A stretch of DNA of 64,000 bases from contig NZ_JANKHH010000003.1 of NCBI RefSeq assembly GCF_024626475.1, positions 62,001-126,000 of the forward strand, read 5' to 3'. A program made the position numbers and the translations under genes. The notes under the pieces were generated by a model. The model saw only the letters and a list, made by a program, of their open reading frames with translations. It made no database searches and had not been told where the DNA came from. Positions within the stretch are counted from its first letter, which is position 1. Every line of letters begins with the position of its first letter. The stretch comes from Parerythrobacter lacustris (GTDB lineage: Bacteria; Pseudomonadota; Alphaproteobacteria; Sphingomonadales; Sphingomonadaceae). Below are positions 1-8,084 of the stretch, piece after piece.

Positions 1-481
1 CAACTACTCGAACGCCTTCACCCGCTTCCTCTACGATGGCGACGCGATGGTGGCGGAGTACGATGTGAATGGCATCATGCTGCGGCGCTACATCCATGGC
101 ACCAATGCCGACGCCGACGATCCGCTGATCTGGTACGAGGGCAGCGGCGTAATCCCCGGCGCGCGGCGGTTCCTGCTGGCGAACCACCAGGGCTCGATCG
201 TCGCGGTGACCGATCACACCGGTACGCTGCTGGCGGCGAACAGCTACGACGAGTACGGCATGCAGGGCTGCGGCGCCTGCAACGACATCCCGACCCGCGG
301 GCGGTTCCGCTACACCGGGCAGGCGTGGCTGGCAGAACTGGGGCTCTACTACTACAAGGCCCGCATCTACTCGCCGAGGCTCGGGCGGTTCCTGCAGGTC
401 GACCCCATAGGCTACGAGGACCAGTTCAACCTCTACGCCTATGTCGGGAACGATCCGGTCAATGCGGTCGATCCGACGGGG
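1..481 (+). repeat. Direct repeat of Rhs core, copy 1
   Basis: Bases 1-481 match 2498-2978 with only scattered, mostly third-position differences, ending exactly at the DPTG codons. Beyond that point the two copies share nothing. The repeat could let a new C-terminal domain recombine onto the main gene. Confidence 0.9.
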
Positions 482-1048
482 ATGTATGAATGCAAAACTA
501 AGGGTGACTGTGCTGCTGCAGCGGAAGCGGTCAAGCAGATCGGGGAAGCGCGAGATTCCTATCGCTCGGCAGCCGACAACAAGCAGTTGAGCGAGAAATC
601 TAGGCTCGCAGCAGGAAAAGCCGCCGATACGATAGACGGCGTACTCGCAGATATTGGTACAAAGAACGACAACAACGGCCTAACGATTGCGACTGCAGAC
701 CTACCAGGCCGGGCTGGCGGCGATTATGATAAGAAAACTAGAACGATTAGATTGGATACCGATTACGCCGCTCGAAGTGGAGAGCCATTGGAGCTCGGCG
801 CTGTGCTAGCGCATGAAGTCCAACATGATCGGCAACGAAACGATGGCTTGGGTCGGTTGGAGGGCGAAGTTCGTCCTTACCTGATGCAGTTCTTAGTGGG
901 GATTGCGGGGCCCGGACCATACAAAGGCTACTCCTCTGCGGCTGACTATACTCGCGCACACCTGAATGAGGTTTGTGGATTGCACGCTCGGCACTGTGCA
1001 GGGCCTGTTGGTCGAGCGATGGCACGGGAAGGAAGGAGGGGATTTTGA
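2..1048 (+). CDS. Rhs-family polymorphic toxin, C-terminal part (partial)
   Basis: The reading frame is open from the window edge, so this is the 3' end of a larger gene. The first ~160 codons are the RHS repeat-associated core: [15 protein letters not shown], then [19 protein letters not shown], ending in the DPTG signature near base 480 that normally marks the core/toxin border. After it the sequence changes to a ~190-residue variable domain with lower GC. That domain contains HEVQH at bases 812-826, an HExxH zinc-metalloprotease motif followed by acidic and basic residues. In Rhs proteins the core forms a shell and the C-terminal domain is the delivered toxin; a peptidase toxin is therefore likely but unproven. 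The core is repeated almost exactly at 2498-2978. A lipoprotein gene overlaps its stop codon. Confidence 0.9.
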   Translation, partial: NYSNAFTRFLYDGDAMVAEYDVNGIMLRRYIHGTNADADDPLIWYEGSGVIPGARRFLLANHQGSIVAVTDHTGTLLAANSYDEYGMQGCGACNDIPTRGRFRYTGQAWLAELGLYYYKARIYSPRLGRFLQVDPIGYEDQFNLYAYVGNDPVNAVDPTGMYECKTKGDCAAAAEAVKQIGEARDSYRSAADNKQLSEKSRLAAGKAADTIDGVLADIGTKNDNNGLTIATADLPGRAGGDYDKKTRTIRLDTDYAARSGEPLELGAVLAHEVQHDRQRNDGLGRLEGEVRPYLMQFLVGIAGPGPYKGYSSAADYTRAHLNEVCGLHARHCAGPVGRAMAREGRRGF

Positions 1049-1524
1049 AAATTCCATTTGTACTTCTGTTAGCCGCTGCAACGCTTTGTGCATGTACAGA
1101 TGAAGCGGTGCAAGTTGAGACGACTTTGGAGTATGTCGGCAATCCAAAGTGCTGGGGTGGCAGTACGAAGGTTCGCAATGGATACCTAATTCTTTTGTAT
1201 CAGAAGGATGAGCCCTACGTTTACATTCTATCGAAAAATTGTATCGTTAAACGCTATGCCGGACAGGGGAGCGCAATCGAGCATATAGGTGTTCTCGAAA
1301 TTAACGGATCAAGTAAAGCCGTTGATGATCAATTAGGAATTGATCGCCCTTTAGGAGCAAATTATATAACCTCCCGAAAATTTCCATCACTAAATACACC
1401 TGTCTACGAGGTTCAGTTTGCCTTGGAAGAAAGAGAGAATAACGGCTTTAGGTACTTTAGGCTTTCGGAGTTGAAAAAGCTTGATCGACCACCAGGCAAG
1501 TTCGAGGATTTGCTCGCCCAGTGA
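1045..1524 (+). CDS. Small lipoprotein, candidate immunity protein for the HExxH Rhs toxin
   Basis: A 159-residue protein. I choose the TTG at 1045 because it overlaps the toxin stop (TTGA), has a GGAAGGAGG ribosome site just upstream, and gives a clean lipoprotein signal: [16 protein letters not shown], with lipobox LCAC near residue 18. An upstream ATG at 973 would bury this signal. The mature part is mixed, with two further Cys residues, and no recognised family. Position directly behind a variable Rhs C-terminal domain and translational overlap are typical of the cognate immunity gene. A lipoprotein would place protection in the periplasm, fitting a toxin that acts there. Function is inferred from context only. 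Confidence 0.7.
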   Translation: MKIPFVLLLAAATLCACTDEAVQVETTLEYVGNPKCWGGSTKVRNGYLILLYQKDEPYVYILSKNCIVKRYAGQGSAIEHIGVLEINGSSKAVDDQLGIDRPLGANYITSRKFPSLNTPVYEVQFALEERENNGFRYFRLSELKKLDRPPGKFEDLLAQ

Positions 1525-1821
1525 AACTGCGAAACGAGACGAAAGAATTTGATTCCGTTGCAGGTTGATGACGTTTACCAGCGAGCGTCGGCTGTTCAAT
1601 TTTGAGGTGCTCAAGCGTAGGCAAGTGCCTTCTTGGAAAAGCTCGCCTTTATAACCGGATCGCCGCTCGCATTTTGGGACGCCAAGGCGCACACGGTACG
1701 CAGCCGGAGCCGCTAGAAGATGTCGGTATTCTGCCAAAAACTGGGTGTGTCCTTTTCTGTGCCAGTCGTGACCCGGTAGCAAATCTGCAGCACCGGAGTG
1801 GTCCGGTGGCGCTTAGAGCCG
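1525..1821. other. Gene-poor gap between the two Rhs modules
   Basis: About 300 bases between the lipoprotein stop and the start of Rhs homology. I see no credible gene, RNA or transposon end. An open frame crosses part of it but its residues resemble no Rhs sequence. It may be the remnant of an older C-terminal domain or a recombination junction. Confidence 0.5.
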
Positions 1822-3521
1822 TTGTGCTTTCCGAAATGCAGAACACCGACGGGGTCAGCCGCACGGTCAGCTCGCTCTATGATCTGGATGGCAATCGTAC
1901 GCAGATTACGCATCCCGACGGTGCCTATTGGCAAATGGACTATGACGGGCTCAACCGCGCGACCGCGATGCGCGAATGGGCCACGCCTATCGGCGCGATG
2001 GAATATACCAATCGCGGCCAGGTGAAGTAACGCGACTGGCTCTATTACAGCCTCAAAACCACCACAACGCCGACCTACGATCCGGTGAGCCGCACCGCCT
2101 CGCTGGCGCACGACCTGCGCAATACGGCGGGCGATGTCACCTACGGCTACAGCTATATCCCCTCGGGCCAGCTCGGCTCGGTGTCGCGCAGCAATGACGC
2201 CTACGCCTACACCGGCTCGGACGACATCACCCGCAGCTACCTCACCAACGGCCTCAACCAGTATGAGAACGATGGCGAGGTGGGGTTCTGCTACGACCCC
2301 AACGGCAACCTCACCGCCGACGGGCAGTATGTCTATCTGTATGACCTCGAGAACCGGCTGGTCGAGATGCGGGTGCAGGGCAGCGGCAATGCCAATTGCG
2401 CCGCACTGAGCTACGCCGGGGACAAGCGGGCGGAGCTGCGATACGATCCGCTCGGCCGGCTCTACCGGGTCGAGAACTTCATCACCAGCGGCGGGACCAA
2501 CTACTCCAACGCCTTCACCCGCTTCCTCTACGACGGCGATGCGATGGTGGCGGAGTACGACGTCAACGGCACCATGCTGCGGCGCTACATCCACGGCACC
2601 AACGCCGACGCGGACGATCCGCTGATCTGGTACGAGGGCAGCGGGGTGATCCCCGGCGCGCGGCGGTTCCTGCTGGCGAACCACCAGGGCTCGATCGTCG
2701 CGGTGACCGATCACACCGGCACGCTGCTGGCAGCGAACAGCTACGACGAATACGGCATGCAGGGCTGCGGCGCCTGCAACGACATCCCGACCCGCGGCCG
2801 GTTCCGCTACACCGGCCAGGCGTGGCTGGCGGAGCTGGGGCTCTACTACTACAAGGCCCGCGTCTACTCGCCGAGGCTGGGCCGGTTCCTGCAGGTCGAC
2901 CCGATCGGCTACGAGGACCAGTTCAACCTCTACGCCTATGTCGGAAACGATCCGGTCAACGGGGTCGATCCGACGGGGAAACGAGCGCGGACGGGGGCCG
3001 TTGCGGTTGCAGAGGCATGTGTTGCTAGCCGTTGGGGAGCATTGGCGTGCGCAGCAGGCGTTGCCGTGGTTGGCGGTGCAGCCGCGACGGTGAGTCGACA
3101 AAATGCTGTAACAGCAAACAGGCCAAGGCTTGTGTCGACACCTTTGCCTCCGCGAGAGAAAAGAAGCCAAGCCGCAAGGGAAACAGCGCGGGAGGAAAGC
3201 AGTGAGAACAAGCCGAACGAGGTTGTCTTTCACCGACTACAGTCTGCTGCTGATTCAGCTATCATGGCTTCGTCAGGCATGTTGGCTGGAAAGGCGCCAC
3301 GTGGTAGCAACATTCCGACAGCACAAGCTTATGTTGGCCCCCTTCCTCCCAACGCGAGGGGAATTGAGTTTACTACAGTAGTGCCTCCTGCTGCGGGCAC
3401 TCCTCCACATGAAGCAAGATGGAGGCTCGGGCAACCGGGAGTGTCGGAAATGGAGATACAAGGAGAGGAATACGCTGTTATCCCAATTAAAGTTGTGCGA
3501 ATTGGAGTAAAGGTTGATTAA
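1822..3521 (+). pseudogene. Orphan Rhs core plus variable C-terminal domain, interrupted by an in-frame stop
   Basis: Rhs homology begins abruptly near 1822 with YD-repeat sequence (SSLYDLDGNRTQITHPDG) and runs in one frame to 3521, except for a TAA at 2028-2030. The frame continues unchanged on both sides (GQVK, stop, RDWLYYSL), so a single base change is enough to explain it. A GTG at 2085 could restart a 478-residue product. The core ends at DPTG near 2978. The following ~180 residues (starting [15 protein letters not shown]) differ completely from the first module and end in an Ile/Val-rich strand pattern ([14 protein letters not shown]). I do not recognise this toxin domain. There is no N-terminal delivery region, so it fits an orphan Rhs tip used as a reservoir. 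Confidence 0.8.
2498..2978 (+). repeat. Direct repeat of Rhs core, copy 2
   Basis: Near-identical partner of bases 1-481, ending at the same DPTG boundary. Confidence 0.9.
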
Positions 3522-3642
3522 TCATAATGTTATAAGATAGCGCCCTAACAGAATGCCTCTCATGGTATTTTTATCAATCACTACATATCCTTGCTTATTC
3601 ATGTTAAATAAATAGTTAATATTATGATAAAGTTCAAAATAT

Positions 3643-4002
3643 ATGGAATGCATCCCTGATCTCTGGGAAAGATTGACCGGAATCGCAAGAGGTATATATA
3701 TGCATCGTGAATGGCCAATGGGGGTTGAGGATCAGGCAGCTCTAATTGATATCGAAAGAGACAGAGTTGAAGAAATTTGCCAATCAAAATTGATATTTGA
3801 TAGAGATGATTTCGACGATATTATATATGGGATAGTTGAAGATTTCGAAATTCCGGCTGTCCTTTATCAACGCCCGAATTCATCTTACTCTGGGTTTTGT
3901 CTGGTATTTGACTCGCAGGGGGGTGGCGATATTAAAGGTCTCACTGACAAATTTTTGAAGCTTTATAAGATACCAAGAGACTTAGTGAGTTGGGAACCTT
4001 AA
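3643..4002 (+). CDS. Small acidic protein, candidate immunity protein of the second Rhs module
   Basis: A 119-residue acidic protein (RDDFDDIIYGIVEDFEI) with no signal peptide or membrane segment, 121 bases behind the orphan Rhs frame. Its DNA is clearly richer in A and T than the genes that follow, as is its upstream gap (3522-3642), pointing to recent transfer. I recognise no family. Size, acidity and position match the small cytosolic immunity proteins that follow Rhs C-terminal domains. The ATG at 3643 has only a weak ribosome site, and the ATG at 3703 is an alternative that would remove 20 residues. Confidence 0.65.
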   Translation: MECIPDLWERLTGIARGIYMHREWPMGVEDQAALIDIERDRVEEICQSKLIFDRDDFDDIIYGIVEDFEIPAVLYQRPNSSYSGFCLVFDSQGGGDIKGLTDKFLKLYKIPRDLVSWEP

Positions 4003-4200
4003 AGATGAGCATTTAAAAGACTATTGCTCGGCGCAGAGGGTCCTGTCCAAGCAAACGCACCCGCTGGCGTGGGTGCCGCAATCAGTTAGGGGCAGGAAAT
4101 TGCAGGGACAGTATACTCAATTAGCCGTCAGCTCTGTTGCTCCTGCTGATGTGCGCAGATGAGGTGACGGACCGCTTGGTCACCTCCGGTTCAACCTGTG

Positions 4201-4347
4201 CAACCTCACCGCCGACGGGCAATATGTCTATCTCGTAGCCTGTGCTGAACTTGTTTCAGTAATGTCGAGAACCGGCTGGTCGAGATGCGGGTGCAGGGCA
4301 GCGGCAACGCCAACTGCACGGCGCTGAGCTACGCCGGGGACAAGCGG
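4201..4347 (+). pseudogene. Rhs core fragment, third copy, decayed
   Basis: Bases 4201-4232 and about 4263-4347 match the orphan core at 2306-2429 closely, including the stretch encoding [14 protein letters not shown]. The match is split by about 30 unrelated bases. There is no usable start or continuation on either side. It shows that the array once held at least one further Rhs unit. Confidence 0.85.
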
Positions 4348-4358
4348 TGGGCGAACAA

Positions 4359-4523
4359 ATTCCCTGTTACTGGGAATTGAATTCCCTGCTATTGAATGCG
4401 GAAATTTCCTCCTGAATTGCACAAAAGCCTCTGAACTATCCTGTTAAATATGCGTAAGGAGCCGAGGCAAGGGGCCTGAAAAATGCGATTTCCCCTGTAA
4501 ATTCCCTGTTAAACAGGGAAAAC
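4359..4523. repeat. TTCCCTGTT short palindromic repeats
   Basis: The word TTCCCTGTT, or a close variant, recurs at 4360-4368, 4382-4390 and 4502-4510. The last copy pairs with AACAGGGAA at 4512-4520 across one base, a perfect 9-base-arm inverted repeat, and is followed by two more half-copies. The rest of the gap 4003-4749 holds only the Rhs scrap and no gene I can support. Confidence 0.6.
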
Positions 4524-4749
4524 AGGGAAAACAGAGAAGAGAGCGGTTCACTCCTGACTGCGTCATCCGCCACCCGGCTCATTCCCGCGCATTGAGTTGC
4601 ACAAGTGCGCATCCGCATGATCGCCTTGCCGCTCCTTTGCTCCGATTCACAACCGTCCGCAGGAAAGCCCTGCCAATCGGCGGAGAGTTGCATTAGAGCG
4701 GCCACCAATTTCCAAGCCGGGCGCGGTCCGGCATCGCGAAACGGGTTTT

Positions 4750-6792
4750 ATGATCGATACGATATCTTGCGCCAAGGCGCTGGGGACGCTCGCCATCGGC
4801 GTGCTCGCTCTTGCCTCCCCTCCCGTCTCGGCTCAGGATGACCTGCCGGGCGAACCGGAAACGCGCCCGATTATCGTAACCGGTACCGGGCTCGAAGAGA
4901 CCCCTGCAAGCCCGGCCTACGACACGCAGGTGATCGAGCGTGAACAGCTGCTCGCGACGGGATCGGGCCGGATCGAGGATGCGCTCTCCTCCGTCGCGGG
5001 GTTTCAGCAGTTTCGCCGGTCGGACAGCCGCTCGGCCAATCCTTCGGCGCAAGGGGCAACGCTGCGCGCGCTCGGCGGCAATGCGACCAGCCGCGCGCTG
5101 GTGCTGCTCGACGGGGTGCCGATGAGCGATCCGTTCTTCGGCTATATCCCGTTCAGTGCCATCGCGCCCGAACGGCTGGCGGAAGCGCGGGTGACGCGCG
5201 GCGGCGGCTCGGGGCCGTTCGGCGCGGGCGCGCTGGCGGGCACGATCGAGCTGACCAGCGCCGATGCCGATACCCTTGGCACCTTCAGCGGTGAAGCGCT
5301 GGTCGACAACCGGGGCGAGACGGCGATCGGCGGCACGCTCGCCAGCAAGCTGGGGAGCGGGTTCGGGACCATCTCGGGCCGGTGGGACCGGGGCAGGGGC
5401 TTCGACACCACGCCGCTGGCCGAGCGGGTTCCGGCCACCGCGCGCGCCGCCTACGAGAGCTGGTCGGTGCAGCTGCGCGGGGTCGCACCGCTCAGCGATA
5501 CGGTGGAGCTGCAAGCACGCGGCCTGGCGTTCGACGACCGGCGCACTCTGCGGTTCGACGGCGCGGACTCGACCAGCGAAGGGCAGGATGCCAGCCTGCG
5601 CATCGTCGGGCGCGGAGAATGGCAGTTCGATGCGTTGGGGTACGTTCAGGCACGCAAGTTTACCAATTTGGTTATCAGTTCGACCCGCTTCGTCCCCGTG
5701 CTCGACCAGCGCAACACGCCATCGACCGGGCTCGGCGGAAAGTTCGAACTGCGTCCGCCGACCGGCGCGAACAACGTGCTGCGGCTGGGCGTGGACTACC
5801 GCAAGTCGGATGGCGAGCTGTTCGAAACCGCGCTCAGCGCGTTCACCGGGGCTGTCACCGCACGGCGCAATGCGGGCGGGGCCAACACCGACCTCGGGCT
5901 GTTTGCGGAGAACGACCTAACACTGGGCGCGCTCACGGTGACGGCGGGAGTGCGCGCCGATCGCTACTCGATTGCCGACGGATTCTTCATCGAACGCAGC
6001 GGCAGCGGAGCGGTGATTGCCGAGGACCGCTTCGCCGATCGCGCGGGCTGGGTGGCATCGCTGCGCGGCGGAGCGCTGCTGCGCCTCGGCGACGGATTGC
6101 GGCTGCGTGCAGCGGGATACAGCGGGCTACGCCTGCCGACCCTCAACGAGCTGTATCGCCCTTTCGTGGTCTTCCCGGTCACCACCCAGGCCAATCCCGC
6201 GCTCGAAAACGAGCGACTGGAGGGATTCGAGGCGGGCATCGATTTCGCCCCGGACGAGGCGGTCGACCTGTCGCTCACGGTGTTCGACAACAGGGTGAAG
6301 AATGCGATCGCCAATGTCACCGTCGGTACCAATCTGCGCCAGCGGCAGAACATCCATGCGATCGGTGCGCGCGGGATCGAGGCGAGCCTGGGGCTGGCGC
6401 TGGGTCCGGTACGGTTCGACGGATCGCTCGCCTATACCGATGCCGAAGCGCGCGGGGCCGGCTTCGCAGCGGCGCTCGACGGAAACCGTCCCGCGCAAAC
6501 GCCGCGCTGGGCGGGCAGCGCGACGGTGAGCTATCGGACCGACGACGGTATAGTTCTCGCAGCGACGCTGCGCCATATCGGCGCACAGTTCGAGGACGAT
6601 CTCGAGACCGATGTCCTGCCTGCGGCCACCACCATCGACGCCTATGTCGAGCTACCGCTCTCGGGCCCGTTCGCGCTGGTCTTGCGCGGCGAGAATCTGG
6701 CGGACGAGACCATCGTCACCCGCAACCAGGGCGGATCGATCGACCTGGGCATGCCGCGCACGGTCTGGGCCGGGGTCAAAATCCAGCTTTGA
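4750..6792 (+). CDS. TonB-dependent outer-membrane receptor
   Basis: A 680-residue receptor. Residues 1-28 are a signal peptide (cut after VSA). The plug follows, from a TonB-box-like IIVTGTGLEET near residue 40 through LRALGGNATSRALVLLDGVP, typical of BtuB/FecA-type plugs. The remainder is an antiparallel beta-barrel that ends in a Leu (VKIQL). It would import a large or scarce ligand using TonB-ExbBD energy. Length is usual for a siderophore or cobalamin-type receptor, but no riboswitch or Fur-like site is evident upstream and the ligand cannot be read from sequence. It stands alone and converges on dctD with 5 bases between the stops. Confidence 0.9.
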   Translation: MIDTISCAKALGTLAIGVLALASPPVSAQDDLPGEPETRPIIVTGTGLEETPASPAYDTQVIEREQLLATGSGRIEDALSSVAGFQQFRRSDSRSANPSAQGATLRALGGNATSRALVLLDGVPMSDPFFGYIPFSAIAPERLAEARVTRGGGSGPFGAGALAGTIELTSADADTLGTFSGEALVDNRGETAIGGTLASKLGSGFGTISGRWDRGRGFDTTPLAERVPATARAAYESWSVQLRGVAPLSDTVELQARGLAFDDRRTLRFDGADSTSEGQDASLRIVGRGEWQFDALGYVQARKFTNLVISSTRFVPVLDQRNTPSTGLGGKFELRPPTGANNVLRLGVDYRKSDGELFETALSAFTGAVTARRNAGGANTDLGLFAENDLTLGALTVTAGVRADRYSIADGFFIERSGSGAVIAEDRFADRAGWVASLRGGALLRLGDGLRLRAAGYSGLRLPTLNELYRPFVVFPVTTQANPALENERLEGFEAGIDFAPDEAVDLSLTVFDNRVKNAIANVTVGTNLRQRQNIHAIGARGIEASLGLALGPVRFDGSLAYTDAEARGAGFAAALDGNRPAQTPRWAGSATVSYRTDDGIVLAATLRHIGAQFEDDLETDVLPAATTIDAYVELPLSGPFALVLRGENLADETIVTRNQGGSIDLGMPRTVWAGVKIQL

Positions 6793-6797
6793 ACGCC

Positions 6798-8084
6798 TCA
6801 GCGATAATCGCGCGGTTTGAGGTCGTGGCGCGCAAGCTTGTCATAAAGCGTCTTGCGCGGGACGCTGAGCTTCGCGGCGACTGCGTCGACATTGCCCTTC
6901 GCCCTGCGCAAGGCTTCGTCGAGCACCGTCCGTTCGAATTCCGCAACGATATCCGACAGGGCTCCGCTGCCCGCGCTGCGCGGGTTGCCTGAGGTCAGCT
7001 CGGACAGCCCGAGCGCAAAGGCACGCGCGAAGGCGCGCAATTCGCGCAGGTTCCCCGGCCAGTCGTGCGACATGACATGCTGCCACACGGCTTCGCCGAT
7101 GTCGGGTGCGCGCGAGCCAATTTTGCGCTCCTCATCGATCACGAAATGCCTGAACAACTCGGGAATATCCTCGCGGCGAGCCGACAACCGGGGCAGTACA
7201 ATGCGCACCGCTCCCATCCGGTGATCGAGGCCGAAGCCCGTGCCGCTCGAAGTCGCCAGGATGGTCAGGTCGAGCTTGCGCGGGCGCTCGGCACCCTGCG
7301 GGTGGATGGTCCGGTTCTCGAGCAAGGACAGAAGCCGCGCTTCTATCGGTCCCGGCACCCCGGTCAGATCGTCGAGCAGCAGCGTGCCGCCGTTCGCGCG
7401 TTCGATCATGCCGGTGCGTGACAGCCCGGCGGAAGGATCGCGGCCGAACAGCAGGAGCTCGGCATCCTGATGCGCGATCATGGCGCGATCGATTGTGACG
7501 AAAGGTCGCCGGGCGCGGGGACCGGTCTCGTGCAGCAACCGCGCCACGAAGCTCTTCCCCGTCCCCTCGGCCCCTTCGACCAGCGCATCGACATTCGAAC
7601 CGGCGACAGCGGCAATGACACTGCGCAAGGTCTCGGCGGCTTGCGAGGAGCCGATAATCCGGCTCTCGCTGCGGGCATTGAGAGCGCTGCGTAACCGGCG
7701 GTTTTCGATCACCAGCGTGCGCTTCTCCGCTGCGGCGGCAACCGCGCGCAGCAGCTGGTCGGTCGCATAGGGCTTGGTGAAGAAGTCCGCCGCTCCCTTT
7801 TTGAGCATTTCCACCGCCATCGGCACATCGCCGTGACCGGTGGTGAAGATGACCGGCAATTTGGCATCGATCTGCTGCAACCGCTCGAAGAAGGCGATCC
7901 CGTCGAGCCCGGGCAGACGGACATCGCTGACGACCACTCCGGGAAAATCCGCATCGAGAGCCGACAGGGCATCGCGCGCATCGCCAAAAAGCATCGCATC
8001 ATAGCCTTCGAGCCGCATCGCTTGCAGCACCGCCTGGCCGAGCGCTTCGTCGTCTTCGACCAGCACGACTTGCACATTCGTCAT
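6798..8084 (-). CDS. dctD: DctD-like response regulator with AAA+ and Fis-type HTH domains
   Basis: A 428-residue regulator. Receiver at ~1-120 with the acidic pair D11/D12, phosphoacceptor D54 and K104. AAA+ domain at ~140-360 with Walker A EGAEGTGKS and a Walker B-like GGTLLLDDL, in which the usual Glu is Asp. Fis-type helix-turn-helix at ~385-428 (AKLSVPRKTLYDKLARH). The GAFTGA loop that touches sigma-54 is missing; its place reads AGLSRTG. It overlaps dctB by 4 bases (ATGA), so the two are co-translated. With DctB it should sense C4-dicarboxylates and control the divergent dctA. Loss of GAFTGA suggests action through the sigma-70 enzyme. Confidence 0.9.
   Translation of the reverse strand: MTNVQVVLVEDDEALGQAVLQAMRLEGYDAMLFGDARDALSALDADFPGVVVSDVRLPGLDGIAFFERLQQIDAKLPVIFTTGHGDVPMAVEMLKKGAADFFTKPYATDQLLRAVAAAAEKRTLVIENRRLRSALNARSESRIIGSSQAAETLRSVIAAVAGSNVDALVEGAEGTGKSFVARLLHETGPRARRPFVTIDRAMIAHQDAELLLFGRDPSAGLSRTGMIERANGGTLLLDDLTGVPGPIEARLLSLLENRTIHPQGAERPRKLDLTILATSSGTGFGLDHRMGAVRIVLPRLSARREDIPELFRHFVIDEERKIGSRAPDIGEAVWQHVMSHDWPGNLRELRAFARAFALGLSELTSGNPRSAGSGALSDIVAEFERTVLDEALRRAKGNVDAVAAKLSVPRKTLYDKLARHDLKPRDYR

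Noticed and set aside
1822-3521. Frameshift in the orphan Rhs gene
   Set aside because: Both parts are in the same frame; only a stop codon separates them.
4550-4749. Cobalamin riboswitch before the BtuB-like receptor
   Set aside because: No recognisable B12-box or conserved core in the 200 bases before the start.
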